A stretch of DNA of 64,000 bases from DASSUW01 sp963730535. GTDB taxonomy: Bacteria > Actinomycetota > Thermoleophilia > Solirubrobacterales > Solirubrobacteraceae. Shown here one piece after another: positions 15,993-24,589 of this stretch. Position numbers and translations under genes: made by a program. The DNA lies in NCBI GenBank assembly GCA_963730535.1, contig CAVSRU010000007.1, forward strand, positions 310,001 to 374,000. The letters run 5' to 3'. The notes beneath the pieces were generated by a model. That model was not told the DNA's origin, searched no databases, and saw only the letters and a list, made by a program, of their open reading frames with translations. Numbering within the stretch: the first letter of the stretch is position 1; the number at the start of each line of letters is the position of its first letter.

Positions 15993-17994
15993 CGGCCGGC
16001 TGCCCGCGCCGGCGCTGCCGGCGGCATCGTCGAGATGGCGCGGACGGCCCGTGCAGGTCGCGATCGTCGTCCTGCTCATGGTCGTCGCCTTCGCGCTGTG
16101 GCGCGGCGAGTACCCGTGGCCGGCCTGGCTGACGTGGACCCAGCTGCCCGACCACCTGGACGACTTCCAGAGCTGGTTGATCGACGAGCGCACCGCCGAC
16201 GACCGCAGCATCGTGTTCGCCGCCTTCGACGCGTTCCGGGTGGCCGCCGACTGGCTCGTGACCGCGACCACCGACCTGTTCGAGTGGCTGACGTGGATCG
16301 GGACGCTCGCCGCCTCCGTCCTCATCGTCCTGCGCTTCGGCGGCTGGCGCGCCGCGCTCGTCGTGCTGTTCGCGTTCGTGTCGTTCGCGCTGATGGGCCT
16401 GTGGGAGCCGGCCATCCAGACGCTGGCGCTGATGTTCGCGGCGGTGCTGCTGTCGCTGCTGATCGGCGTCCCGCTCGGGGTGCTCGCCGGTCGCTCGCCG
16501 CGCTTCCACCGCGGGCTCACGCCGGGGCTCGACGCGATGCAGATCGTGCCCGCGTTCGCGTACCTGATGCCGGTCGTGATCCTGTTCTCCGTCGGCCCCG
16601 CCGCCGCGGTGATCTGCACGATGATCTACGCGATCCCGCCGGCGATCCGCATCACCGCCCTGGGGGTCCGCGGCGTGACGGCCGACACCGTGGAGGCCTC
16701 GCGCGCGCTCGGCGCCACCGAGGCGCAGACGCTGTTCAAGGTCCAGCTCCCGCTGGCGCGCCGCGAGCTCCTGCTCGCCCTCAATCAGACGATCATGTTC
16801 GCGCTCTCGCTGGTGGTGATCGCGGGCCTGATCGGCGGGCGCGGGCTGGGCGACGTCGTCACCAGCGGCCTGTACTCCAACGCCTCGCTCGCGCTGCTCG
16901 CGGGCATCGCGATCGTGATCATGGCGATCGCGCTCGACCGTGCGACAGCCGCGATCGCAGAGCGGACCGACCCCACGCACCGGCACCTGACCGACGAACG
17001 CCGCCGCCGCGGCCACATCATCACGGCGGCCACCTTCGGCGCCATCGTCGCGATCGTCCTGCTCTCGCGCGCGTTCGGCGTCGACGCCTTCTACCCGGAC
17101 GAGTACGAGACGGCCAGCTTCGTCTACCAGACCACGATCCAGGACAGCCTGCTGAGCGGCATCCAGTCGGTGCTCGACTACGTGCAGGACCCGACGTCCT
17201 TCGTGTTCGGCATCACCGAGCCGATCGGCAACTTCCTCGTCGAGTACGCGCTCGAGCCGCTGCGGGTGTGGCTCGTCGAGATGCCGTGGTTCGTGACCAT
17301 CGGCGGGCTGACCGTGATCGCGGTGCTCATCAGCGGCCTCCGGCCCGCGCTGACGGCCGGCGCGATGCTGCTCGCCATCGGCGTGATGGGAGTGTGGGAG
17401 GCGGCGATGGACACCGCCTCGCAGGTGATCGTCGCGACCGCGATCGCCGTCGTCATCGGCATCGCGATCGGGATCTGGGCGGCGGAGAGCCCGCGTGTCG
17501 AGAAGCTCCTGCGGCCGGTGCTCGACACGCTGCAGACGCTCCCCCAGCTCGTCTACATCATCCCGTTCATCTATCTCATGCCGGTCTCGCGCGTGCCGGG
17601 CGTCGTGGCCTCGGTGCTATACGCGGTGCCGGTGATCATCCGGCTAGTGACCCAGGGCGTGCGCAACGTGGCCCCGGCCGCGGTCGAGGCGGCATCGTCG
17701 TTCGGCGCGACGCGGGCGCAGCTGCTCGCCAAGGTCAAGATCCCGCTCGCGCGCGAGTCGATCATGCTGGGGGTCAACCAGGGGATCATCATGGTGCTGG
17801 CCGTCGTGGTCATCGGCGGCCTTGTCGGTTCGGGCGCGCTCGGCGACATGGTCGCGCGCGGCCTGCAGCGGAACGAGTTCGGGGAGGGCGTCGTCGCATC
17901 GCTCGCCATCCTCGCGCTCGGCATCGCCCTCGACCGCGTGACGCAGAGCAACCGTCGCGCCGGCCGTGGGCTCAGAGGAGAGGGTCAACAGTGA
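15979..17994 (+). CDS. proW: Glycine betaine/choline ABC transporter permease, two permease domains fused in one chain
   Basis: 671 residues, about twice the usual ProW/OpuAB permease length, because two homologous membrane domains are joined. Each half carries an EAA-type coupling loop: VEASRALGATEAQTLFKVQL, then VEAASSFGATRAQLLAKVKI. A similar membrane-exit segment ends each (GLIGGRGLGD; GLVGSGALGD). ABC importers need two permease domains, so this single chain could form the whole channel. The GTG start overlaps the ATPase gene by 14 bp; the binding-protein gene follows with a GTGA overlap. An ATG further upstream in this frame lies inside the ATPase gene and is not needed. Confidence 0.85.
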   Translation: MAVASGRLPAPALPAASSRWRGRPVQVAIVVLLMVVAFALWRGEYPWPAWLTWTQLPDHLDDFQSWLIDERTADDRSIVFAAFDAFRVAADWLVTATTDLFEWLTWIGTLAASVLIVLRFGGWRAALVVLFAFVSFALMGLWEPAIQTLALMFAAVLLSLLIGVPLGVLAGRSPRFHRGLTPGLDAMQIVPAFAYLMPVVILFSVGPAAAVICTMIYAIPPAIRITALGVRGVTADTVEASRALGATEAQTLFKVQLPLARRELLLALNQTIMFALSLVVIAGLIGGRGLGDVVTSGLYSNASLALLAGIAIVIMAIALDRATAAIAERTDPTHRHLTDERRRRGHIITAATFGAIVAIVLLSRAFGVDAFYPDEYETASFVYQTTIQDSLLSGIQSVLDYVQDPTSFVFGITEPIGNFLVEYALEPLRVWLVEMPWFVTIGGLTVIAVLISGLRPALTAGAMLLAIGVMGVWEAAMDTASQVIVATAIAVVIGIAIGIWAAESPRVEKLLRPVLDTLQTLPQLVYIIPFIYLMPVSRVPGVVASVLYAVPVIIRLVTQGVRNVAPAAVEAASSFGATRAQLLAKVKIPLARESIMLGVNQGIIMVLAVVVIGGLVGSGALGDMVARGLQRNEFGEGVVASLAILALGIALDRVTQSNRRAGRGLRGEGQQ

Positions 17995-18995
17995 AGGGAC
18001 GTCTGATGGGAGATCCGAGGAGAGCGGCCGGCGCGCTGCTCGTCGCACTGGCGCTTGCCGGGACCGTCGCCGCGTGCGGCGAGGAGAAGGAGGAGCCGGC
18101 CTCTGGCGGCCAGGCCGCCTCCGGCGGCAAGGACTGCGGCAAGGTCACGATCAACGAGAACGCGTGGGCCGGCTCGACGGCGAACGTCTACATCGCCAAG
18201 GCGGTGCTCGAGGACGAGCTCAACTGCCAGGTCGAGATCACGAAGATCGCGGAGATACCGGTCTTCCAGGCGATGGCCGACGGCAAGGTCGACGCGGTGC
18301 TCGAGGACTGGCAACACACCGACGAGTACGCCAAGTACATCGAGCAGGCGGGCACGGTCGTCGACGGCGGGCCGCTGGGCGTCGAAGGCCATATCGGCTG
18401 GTTCATCCCGCAGTACCTGATGGACGAGAACCCCGAGCTCGAGACGTGGGAGGGACTCAAGGGCAAGGAGGATCTCTTCAAGACCGCGGAGTCCGGCGAC
18501 CAGGGCATGTTCCTCGGCGGCGACCCGTCCTACGTCCAGAAGGACAAGGAGCTGATCGAGGCGCTCGGCCTCAACCTCAAGCACGTGACCGCGGGCGCCG
18601 AGCCGGCGCAGGTGGCGCGCTGGACCCAGGCGTACAAGCAGCAGAAGCCGGTGCTCTTCTACTGGTACACGCCGCAGTTCCTCAACCAGCAGTACAAGCT
18701 GGCCGAGGTCAAGCTGCCGGAGCGCAGCGGGAGCTGCAAGGACGACGCCAAGGCCGGCGGCGACCCCGAGCAGTACAAGTGCGCCTACGACGTCACGGTG
18801 ATCGAGAAGCTCTTCAGCAAGGACTTCGCCGACAGCGGTTCCCCGGCATACGACGTGCTGAAGAAGATGGAGCTCACCAACGACGACCAGGAGCTCGTCG
18901 CCAAGGCCATCGCCGGTGACAAGGAGGACCCGGAGAAGGCGGCCAAGGACTGGGTCGCCGACAACGGGGACAAGGTCCAGGCCTGGCTGGGCTGA
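17991..18995 (+). CDS. Glycine betaine/choline substrate-binding lipoprotein (OpuAC/ProX type)
   Basis: 334 residues. The signal peptide has a lipobox ending AGTVAAC (Cys29 counting from the GTG), so the mature protein is lipid-anchored outside the membrane. The rest is an OpuAC domain: VTINENAWAGSTANVYIAK at the start, VLEDWQHTDEYAKY, and a C-terminal half with FYWYTPQFL. Several aromatic residues could form the cage that binds quaternary ammonium groups. The GTG overlaps the permease stop and has a purine-rich GAGGAGAGG upstream; an ATG five codons in is an alternative. It completes the importer. Whether choline, betaine or both bind is not decidable here. Confidence 0.88.
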   Translation: MKGRLMGDPRRAAGALLVALALAGTVAACGEEKEEPASGGQAASGGKDCGKVTINENAWAGSTANVYIAKAVLEDELNCQVEITKIAEIPVFQAMADGKVDAVLEDWQHTDEYAKYIEQAGTVVDGGPLGVEGHIGWFIPQYLMDENPELETWEGLKGKEDLFKTAESGDQGMFLGGDPSYVQKDKELIEALGLNLKHVTAGAEPAQVARWTQAYKQQKPVLFYWYTPQFLNQQYKLAEVKLPERSGSCKDDAKAGGDPEQYKCAYDVTVIEKLFSKDFADSGSPAYDVLKKMELTNDDQELVAKAIAGDKEDPEKAAKDWVADNGDKVQAWLG

Positions 18996-20684
18996 TCAGG
19001 TCGCGGATGCGGGCGAGGCCGGTGTGCCGGCCTCGCCCCGGTGGCGATAGAAGGGGACCGGCTCGGGCGGCAGCGGCGTGACGCCGAGGATGAGGTCGGC
19101 GGCCTTCTCGGCGAGCATCACGACCGGGGCGTAGATGTTCCCGTTGGTCACGTAGGGCATCACCGACGCGTCGACGACGCGCAGGCCCTCGGTGCCGTGG
19201 ACGCGCAGGCTCGCCGGGTCGGTCACCGCGTCGTCGTCGATCCCCATGCGAGTGGTGCAGGACGGATGCAGCGCGGTCTCAGCGTCGCGGGCGACCCAGT
19301 CCAGGATCTCCTCCGGGGTCTCGACCTCCGGGCCCGGTGACAGCTCGCCGGCGTTGTAGGGCTCGAACGCCGGCTGGTTGAGGATGCGCCGCGCGATCGG
19401 GATCGCCTCGGTCCACTCGCGGCGGTCCTGCTCGGTCGACAGGTAGTTGAAGCGCAGCGCCGGCTTGGCCCGCGGGTCGGCCGACGTGATCTTGACCGAG
19501 CCCCGCGCGTCGGACGTCATCGGCCCGATGTGCACCTGATAGCCGTGGTCGGCGGCGGGCCGGGAGCCGTCGTAGCGGACGGCGACGGGCAGGAAGTGGA
19601 ACATCAGGTTCGGGTAGTCCACGTCGTCGTTGCTGCGCACGAAGCCGCCGGCCTCGAAGTGGTTGCTCGCCGCGGGGCCGGTGTGTCGGAGCAGCCACTC
19701 GGCGCCGACCTTCGGCTTGTTGCGCAGCTTCATCGCCGGTGCGACCGACACCGGCTGCTTGCACGCGTACTGGATGTAGACCTCGAGGTGGTCCTGGAGG
19801 TTCTCGCCCACCCCCGGCCGGTCGGCGACGACGTCGATGCCCAGCCGGCGCAGCTCGTCGGCCGCACCCACGCCCGAGAGCTGGAGCGTCTGCGGCGAGT
19901 TGATCGCCCCGCCGCAGAGGATGACCTCGCCCGCCGTCACGCGCTCCGTGCCGCGCCGGCTGAACCGCGCGCACTCGACGCCCACGGCGCGCGTGCCGTC
20001 GAACAGGACCCGGGTGACGAGCGTGCTCGTGCGCACGTCGAGGTTCGGGCGCTGCATGACCGGGTGCAGGTACGCCCGCGCGGCGCTCAGCCGGCGGCCC
20101 TTGTGGATGTTGCGGTCGAAGGCGGCGAAGCCCTCCTGGCGGTAGCCGTTGACGTCGTCCGTCAGCGGGTAGCCCGCCTGCACGGCCGCCTCGAAGAACG
20201 CGCGGAACAGCGGGCTGGCGGCCGGCCCGCGCTCGAGGATCAGCGGGCCGTCGCCACCGCGGAACTCGTCCGCGCCCGCCAGGCATGTCTCCATCCGCTT
20301 GAAGTACGGCAGGCAGTGGGCGTAGCTCCACTCGTCCATGCCGGGGTCGGCGGCCCAGCGCTCGTAGTCCATCGGGTTGCCGCGCTGGAAGATCATCCCG
20401 TTGATCGAGCTCGAGCCTCCGAGCACCTTGCCGCGGGCGTGGTAGACGCGGCGGCCGTGCATCAACGGCTCCGGCTCGGACTCGTACTTCCAGTCGTAGA
20501 AGCGGTTGCCGATCGGAGTCGTCAGGCCGGCCGGCATGTGGATGAAGACATCCCACCGCCAGTCGGGCCGGCCCGCCTCGAGCACCAGGACCCGGTTGGA
20601 CGGGTCGGCGCTCAGCCGGTTGGCCAAGATGCAGCCCGCGGAGCCGCCGCCGACGATCACGTAGTCGTAGGGCCGCTCGCTCAT
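18996..20684 (-). CDS. betA: Choline dehydrogenase-like GMC oxidoreductase
   Basis: 562 residues, the usual BetA length. Features in order are the FAD Rossmann motif YVIVGGGSAGCILANRL (from residue 8), GMC signature 1 region GKVLGGSSSINGM, signature 2 region GGAINSPQTLQLSG, and the C-terminal active-site HPSCTTRMG followed by NGNIYAPVVMLAEKAAD. It probably oxidises choline to betaine aldehyde at the membrane, feeding the aldehyde dehydrogenase 4 kb away. It is convergent with the importer genes, ending one base after them. No TGATATATCA site precedes it, unlike the other units. Other alcohol substrates of the GMC family cannot be ruled out. Confidence 0.82.
   Translation of the reverse strand: MSERPYDYVIVGGGSAGCILANRLSADPSNRVLVLEAGRPDWRWDVFIHMPAGLTTPIGNRFYDWKYESEPEPLMHGRRVYHARGKVLGGSSSINGMIFQRGNPMDYERWAADPGMDEWSYAHCLPYFKRMETCLAGADEFRGGDGPLILERGPAASPLFRAFFEAAVQAGYPLTDDVNGYRQEGFAAFDRNIHKGRRLSAARAYLHPVMQRPNLDVRTSTLVTRVLFDGTRAVGVECARFSRRGTERVTAGEVILCGGAINSPQTLQLSGVGAADELRRLGIDVVADRPGVGENLQDHLEVYIQYACKQPVSVAPAMKLRNKPKVGAEWLLRHTGPAASNHFEAGGFVRSNDDVDYPNLMFHFLPVAVRYDGSRPAADHGYQVHIGPMTSDARGSVKITSADPRAKPALRFNYLSTEQDRREWTEAIPIARRILNQPAFEPYNAGELSPGPEVETPEEILDWVARDAETALHPSCTTRMGIDDDAVTDPASLRVHGTEGLRVVDASVMPYVTNGNIYAPVVMLAEKAADLILGVTPLPPEPVPFYRHRGEAGTPASPASAT
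19012..19037. terminator. Perfect 11-bp hairpin at the convergent transporter/betA 3' ends
   Basis: GGCGAGGCCGG and CCGGCCTCGCC around TGTG, inside the last codons of betA and 17 bp beyond the importer stop. No T-tract follows on either strand, so this is a terminator by position and stem strength only. Confidence 0.45.
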
Positions 20685-20724
20685 CGCTGGTGCCTTTCTA
20701 CCACCGCCCGCTAGAACAGGGGGG

Positions 20725-22413
20725 ATGGCCCGGCGCCGCTCTCGCTCCGCGCCGACCCGCCGCGCCGGGTCGGTGCTGCTCGACACCGCCCCCGCGCGTC
20801 GCCGCCGGCGCCGCGGGCGCCGGCGCGGCTACGGGCGGCGCGACGCCGGGTTCGGCAGGGCGCGCTGGGGCCGGCGGCTCGCCGTGCTCGTGCTGCTGGC
20901 GGCCATCGTTGCCGGGGCGCTGGCGTGGCGGGCGCGCTCGGAGGCCGCCGATGCGCGCCGCGAGGCCGTCGTGCGGTTCGCGGCGGCGTGGGAGGCGAAC
21001 GACCTTCCCGCGATGTGGCAGACGCTCTCCCCCGCCGCACGGCGCGCGGTGCCCGAGCGCCGCTTCGTGACGGCCTACCGCAACGCCCAGCGCGCCGCCG
21101 GCGTGCGGCGCGTCCGCACCGGCCGCCTCAGCGCCGAACGGGACGGACGGATCGCGCTGCCGGTCGCCATCCGCACCGATGTCTTCAAGACCCTGCGAGG
21201 CGGTCTCGCGATCCCGGTGTCCGGCAGCGGCGAGGAGGCCGGGGTGGACTGGAACTTCGCGCTCCGCCTCCCGGGCCTGCGGCGTGACGAGGCGGTGGTG
21301 CGGGCGTCCGGGCGCCAGCCGCGCCGTGCCCCGATCCTGGCCGCCAACGGACGCCGGCTCGACGCGACGCCGCTCGGCGCGTCGCTCGCCGGGCGCTCCG
21401 GGAATCGGCCGACCGGTCTCGAGCGCGTGCACGACGACCGCCTCGGAGGTCATGCGCAGGCGCGGCTGCTGTTCGGCAAGCGCGTGATCGCCCGCACGCG
21501 GGCGGTGCGCGGCCGGCCCGTCCGCACGTTCTTCGACCCGGGCCTGGCGGCGGCCGCCGAGGCCGCGCTCGGCGGGAAGGCCGGCGGCGTGGCCGTGCTG
21601 CGGCCGCGGGACGGCGCCGTGCTGGCGCTCGCCGGCCTCGCGGTCTCGGCCCCCCAGCCGCCCGGCTCGACCTTCAAGGTGATCACGACGGCGGCCGCGC
21701 TCGACCGCCGGATCGTCGAGCCGTCGACGTCATACCCGGTCCAGACCGGCGCGACGCTGTCGGGCGTGACGCTGCGCAACGCCGGCGGAGAGGCGTGCGG
21801 GGGCACGCTCCAGCGCTCGTTCGCCGTGTCGTGCAACTCGGTCTTCGCGCCGCTCGGCGCCAAGCTCGGCGCCCGCCGCCTCGCGGCCGCGGCGCGCGCG
21901 TTCGGCTTCGGCGAGAAGCCGCGGATCCCGGCCGCCAAGACCAGCACGATCTCGCGGGCGAGCGAGCTCGACGACGACCTCGCCGTCGGCTCGGCGGCCA
22001 TCGGCCAGGAGAAGGACCTGGCCACGCCGCTCGCGATGGCGAGCGTGGCCGCCACCATCGCCGCCGACGGGCGCCGCGCCGTGCCGCGCGTCGCCCGGAT
22101 CGACAAGGTGATCCGCCGGCGGGCCGTCTCGCGGCGCGCGGCGCGCCAGGTCCACTCGATGATGCTCGACGTCGTGAGGTCCGGCACGGGGAGGTCGGGA
22201 GCGGTGCCGGGCGTCACGGTGGCGGGCAAGACCGGCACGGCCGAGCTGCGGCCGAACTCATCCGACCCGCGTGACGCCGACGCCTGGTTCGTCGCCTTCG
22301 CGCCTGCCGAGGGCCCGCAGGTGGCCGTCGCGGTCATGCTCGTCGGCGCCGGCTTCGGCGGCACGGCGGCGGCACCGGTCGCGCGCGACGTGATCGAGGC
22401 GGCGCTGCGCTGA
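20725..22413 (+). CDS. Penicillin-binding protein (transpeptidase) with NTF2-like N-terminal domain
   Basis: 562 residues. A basic cytoplasmic start is followed by one membrane segment (about 50-68), an NTF2/MecA_N-like domain (about 75-190) and a transpeptidase domain. Penicillin-binding motifs are complete: SxxK at Ser315-Lys318 (STFK), SxN as Ser369-Cys370-Asn371, and KTG at 502-504. It would crosslink peptidoglycan as a class B enzyme. The dimerisation domain between the MecA_N-like part and the transpeptidase is short. The ATG is preceded by a GGGGGG stretch that may serve as the ribosome site. The epimerase gene overlaps its stop. Confidence 0.85.
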   Translation: MARRRSRSAPTRRAGSVLLDTAPARRRRRRGRRRGYGRRDAGFGRARWGRRLAVLVLLAAIVAGALAWRARSEAADARREAVVRFAAAWEANDLPAMWQTLSPAARRAVPERRFVTAYRNAQRAAGVRRVRTGRLSAERDGRIALPVAIRTDVFKTLRGGLAIPVSGSGEEAGVDWNFALRLPGLRRDEAVVRASGRQPRRAPILAANGRRLDATPLGASLAGRSGNRPTGLERVHDDRLGGHAQARLLFGKRVIARTRAVRGRPVRTFFDPGLAAAAEAALGGKAGGVAVLRPRDGAVLALAGLAVSAPQPPGSTFKVITTAAALDRRIVEPSTSYPVQTGATLSGVTLRNAGGEACGGTLQRSFAVSCNSVFAPLGAKLGARRLAAAARAFGFGEKPRIPAAKTSTISRASELDDDLAVGSAAIGQEKDLATPLAMASVAATIAADGRRAVPRVARIDKVIRRRAVSRRAARQVHSMMLDVVRSGTGRSGAVPGVTVAGKTGTAELRPNSSDPRDADAWFVAFAPAEGPQVAVAVMLVGAGFGGTAAAPVARDVIEAALR

Positions 22414-23390
22414 TGCGGATCCTCGTCACCGGAAGCTCCGGCCACCTGGGCGACGCGCTCGTGCGCGTGCTGACCGGGGACGGCCACGAGGTCGTGGGGC
22501 TCGACATCCTGCCCTCGCCGTCGACGAGGGTCGTCGGGTCGGTCGCCGACCGCGAGTGCGTGCGCGGGTGCATGGCGGGCGTGGATGCCGTGCTCCATGC
22601 CGCGACGCTGCACAAGCCGCACGTCGGCTCGCACTCGCGGCAGGCGTTCGTGGACGTCAACGTCACGGGCACGCTCACGCTGCTCGAGGAGGCGGTCGCC
22701 GCCGGGGTGGGGCGCTTCGTGTTCACGAGCACGACGAGCACGTTCGGCCGGGCGCTCACGCCGCCGCCTGGCGCGCCTGCGGCCTGGATCACGGAGGACG
22801 TGGTGCCGATCCCGCGCAATGTCTACGGCGCGACCAAGACCGCGGCCGAGGACCTCTGCGAGCTCGTCCACCGCGACCAGGGCCTGCCGGTCCTGATCCT
22901 GCGCACCTCGCGCTTCTTCCCCGAGCCCGACGACCGCGACGAGGTCCGGGCGGCGTACGACGACGCCAACCTCAAGGTCAACGAGCTGCTCTACCGCCGG
23001 GTCGACCTCGCCGATGTGGTGTCGGCCCACCAGCGCGCGCTCGAGCGCGGCCCCGAGATCGGGTTCGGCCGCTACATCGTGACCGCCACCACGCCCTTCA
23101 CGCGCGACGACCTCGCCGAGCTCGCCGTCGACGCCCCGGCCGTCGTCCGGCGCCGGTTCCCCGGCTACGAGGCGGTATACGAGGCGCGCGGCTGGAAGAT
23201 GTTCGAGGCGATCGAGCGCGTCTACGTCAACGGCCGCGCGCGCGAGGAGCTGGGCTGGGAGCCCGCCTACGACTTCGGCCGCGCGCTCGAGCTTCTCGCC
23301 GCCGGAGAGGACCCGCGCAGCCCGCTGGCTCGCGCGATCGGGGCGAAGGGCTACCACCCGGTCTCGACCGGGCCGTACACCGTGCGCTGA
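22413..23390 (+). CDS. NAD-dependent epimerase/dehydratase family protein
   Basis: 325 residues of the extended short-chain dehydrogenase type. An N-terminal TGSSGHLG nucleotide loop is followed by the catalytic YGATK motif (Tyr and Lys) about residue 142 and a preceding TSTTSTFGR stretch that supplies the catalytic serine/threonine. Such enzymes modify nucleotide sugars or related metabolites; the sequence does not tell which. Its ATG overlaps the stop of the penicillin-binding protein gene (TGATG), hinting at a cell-envelope role, which is inference from position only. Confidence 0.8.
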   Translation: MRILVTGSSGHLGDALVRVLTGDGHEVVGLDILPSPSTRVVGSVADRECVRGCMAGVDAVLHAATLHKPHVGSHSRQAFVDVNVTGTLTLLEEAVAAGVGRFVFTSTTSTFGRALTPPPGAPAAWITEDVVPIPRNVYGATKTAAEDLCELVHRDQGLPVLILRTSRFFPEPDDRDEVRAAYDDANLKVNELLYRRVDLADVVSAHQRALERGPEIGFGRYIVTATTPFTRDDLAELAVDAPAVVRRRFPGYEAVYEARGWKMFEAIERVYVNGRAREELGWEPAYDFGRALELLAAGEDPRSPLARAIGAKGYHPVSTGPYTVR

Positions 23391-23428
23391 CGGCAGGGAA
23401 CGCCACTCGCCCGCGGAACCCCTCCCCG

Positions 23429-23830
23429 ATGCGTGCGTTCGCCGTTGCACTGCTCCTTGCCGCCTTCGCCGGCGGCTGCGGGCGCGACGGCGACCGCGAT
23501 GCCGTCCGCTCCGTCACGGAGCGCTTCTACGCCGCGCTCGACGCCGGCGACGGCGACGCGGCCTGCGCGCGGCTGAGCACGGACACCCGCACCGCGCTCG
23601 AGAGCGAGGAGCAGCAGGCTTGCGCCGAGGCCGTGGGGTCGCTCGAGGTCGAGGGCGGGAACCTGACGCGGATCCAGGTCTACGTCACCAACGCCAAGGC
23701 GGACCTCTCGAGCGGGGAGTCGGCGTTCCTCTCCTACACCGAGGACGGCTGGCGCCTCTCCGCCGTCGGCTGCCAACCGGTGGGCGACAAGCCGGCCGAC
23801 CAGCCGTACGACTGCGAGCTGGAGGCCTGA
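23429..23830 (+). CDS. Small secreted lipoprotein, NTF2-like
   Basis: 133 residues. The N-terminus is a lipoprotein signal with lipobox FAGGC, so the mature part is anchored outside the membrane. The mature region starts with a helix (AVRSVTERFYAALDAGDGDAACARL) of the kind seen in NTF2-like/DUF4878 proteins and ends in a beta-rich part with two cysteines (VGCQPVG, YDCELEA). No function can be assigned. It precedes a tiny membrane peptide by one base and is probably in the same transcript as the upstream epimerase. Confidence 0.7.
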   Translation: MRAFAVALLLAAFAGGCGRDGDRDAVRSVTERFYAALDAGDGDAACARLSTDTRTALESEEQQACAEAVGSLEVEGGNLTRIQVYVTNAKADLSSGESAFLSYTEDGWRLSAVGCQPVGDKPADQPYDCELEA

Positions 23831-23831
23831 C

Positions 23832-23915
23832 GTGCGGGCCGTCTTCGTCCTCTACCTCGTCGTGATCGCCGCCGGGCTGACGTACGGCTTCATCATCGGC
23901 CTGCTCCAGCTCTGA
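23832..23915 (+). CDS. 27-residue single-pass membrane peptide
   Basis: A GTG-started frame one base after the lipoprotein stop encodes 27 residues, nearly all of them a hydrophobic helix (RAVFVLYLVVIAAGLTYGF). Its TGA overlaps the ATG of the following membrane protein gene (TGATG). The tight packing on both sides is the main support. Function unknown. Confidence 0.55.
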   Translation: MRAVFVLYLVVIAAGLTYGFIIGLLQL

Positions 23916-24589
23916 TGCGGCGGTTCGTCCAGGACAACGGGCTCGGGCTGTTCTTCGGCGCGCTCTTCCTCGCCACGCTCGTGGCAGAGGCGTTCGTCGG
24001 GCACGCCGACTTCAACCACGGCCAGCTCGCGCACCACGGCGATCCCATCTCACTCGGGCGCTACGTGACGTCGTCGGACTTCGTCAGCGACGTGTTCGAG
24101 AACTGGCAGTCCGAGTACCTCCAGTTCACGCTCTTCATCCTCGCCACCGTCTGGCTGATCCAGCGGGGATCGCCGGAGTCGAAGGAGCCGGGCAAGCAGG
24201 GCGGCGAGTCGGACGAGGACCAGAAGATCGGTCCGCACGCCGACGAGCGCTCGCCCCGATGGGCCCGCGTCGGCGGGCTTCGCACATGGCTGTACTCGAA
24301 CTCGCTGGTCATCGTCATGGCCTCGATCTGGACCGCCTCGTGGACCGGGCAGGCGATCGCCGGGCGGGTCGCCTACAACGCCGAGCAGCTCGACCACCAG
24401 GAGGCCGCGCTGACGTTCGTGCAGTACGTCGGCACGTCGGACTTCTGGAACCGCACGCTCCAGAACTGGCAGTCCGAGCTCCTCGCCGTCGGCTCGATGG
24501 CCGTGCTGGCGATCTACCTCCGCCAGCGCGGCTCACCGGAGTCCAAGCCCGTGGGCGCCCCTCACGCCTCTACCGGCGTCGAGGGGTGA
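23915..24589 (+). CDS. DUF6766-like membrane protein with internal duplication
   Basis: 224 residues with about four hydrophobic segments. The sequence is an internal repeat: each half has a transmembrane helix, then TSSDF or GTSDF, a FENWQSEYLQF or LQNWQSELLAV stretch, a second helix, and an identical RGSPESK ending. The charged linker between halves is predicted to be soluble. Members of this family occur widely in soil bacteria; I know of no assigned function. The end overlaps the convergent iron alcohol dehydrogenase gene by 20 bp. Confidence 0.7.
   Translation: MRRFVQDNGLGLFFGALFLATLVAEAFVGHADFNHGQLAHHGDPISLGRYVTSSDFVSDVFENWQSEYLQFTLFILATVWLIQRGSPESKEPGKQGGESDEDQKIGPHADERSPRWARVGGLRTWLYSNSLVIVMASIWTASWTGQAIAGRVAYNAEQLDHQEAALTFVQYVGTSDFWNRTLQNWQSELLAVGSMAVLAIYLRQRGSPESKPVGAPHASTGVEG

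Noticed and set aside
16035..18995. A 986-codon plus-strand frame over the permease and binding protein
   Set aside because: The upstream part is out of frame with the real permease; the binding protein begins at the GTG at 17991 with its own lipobox signal.
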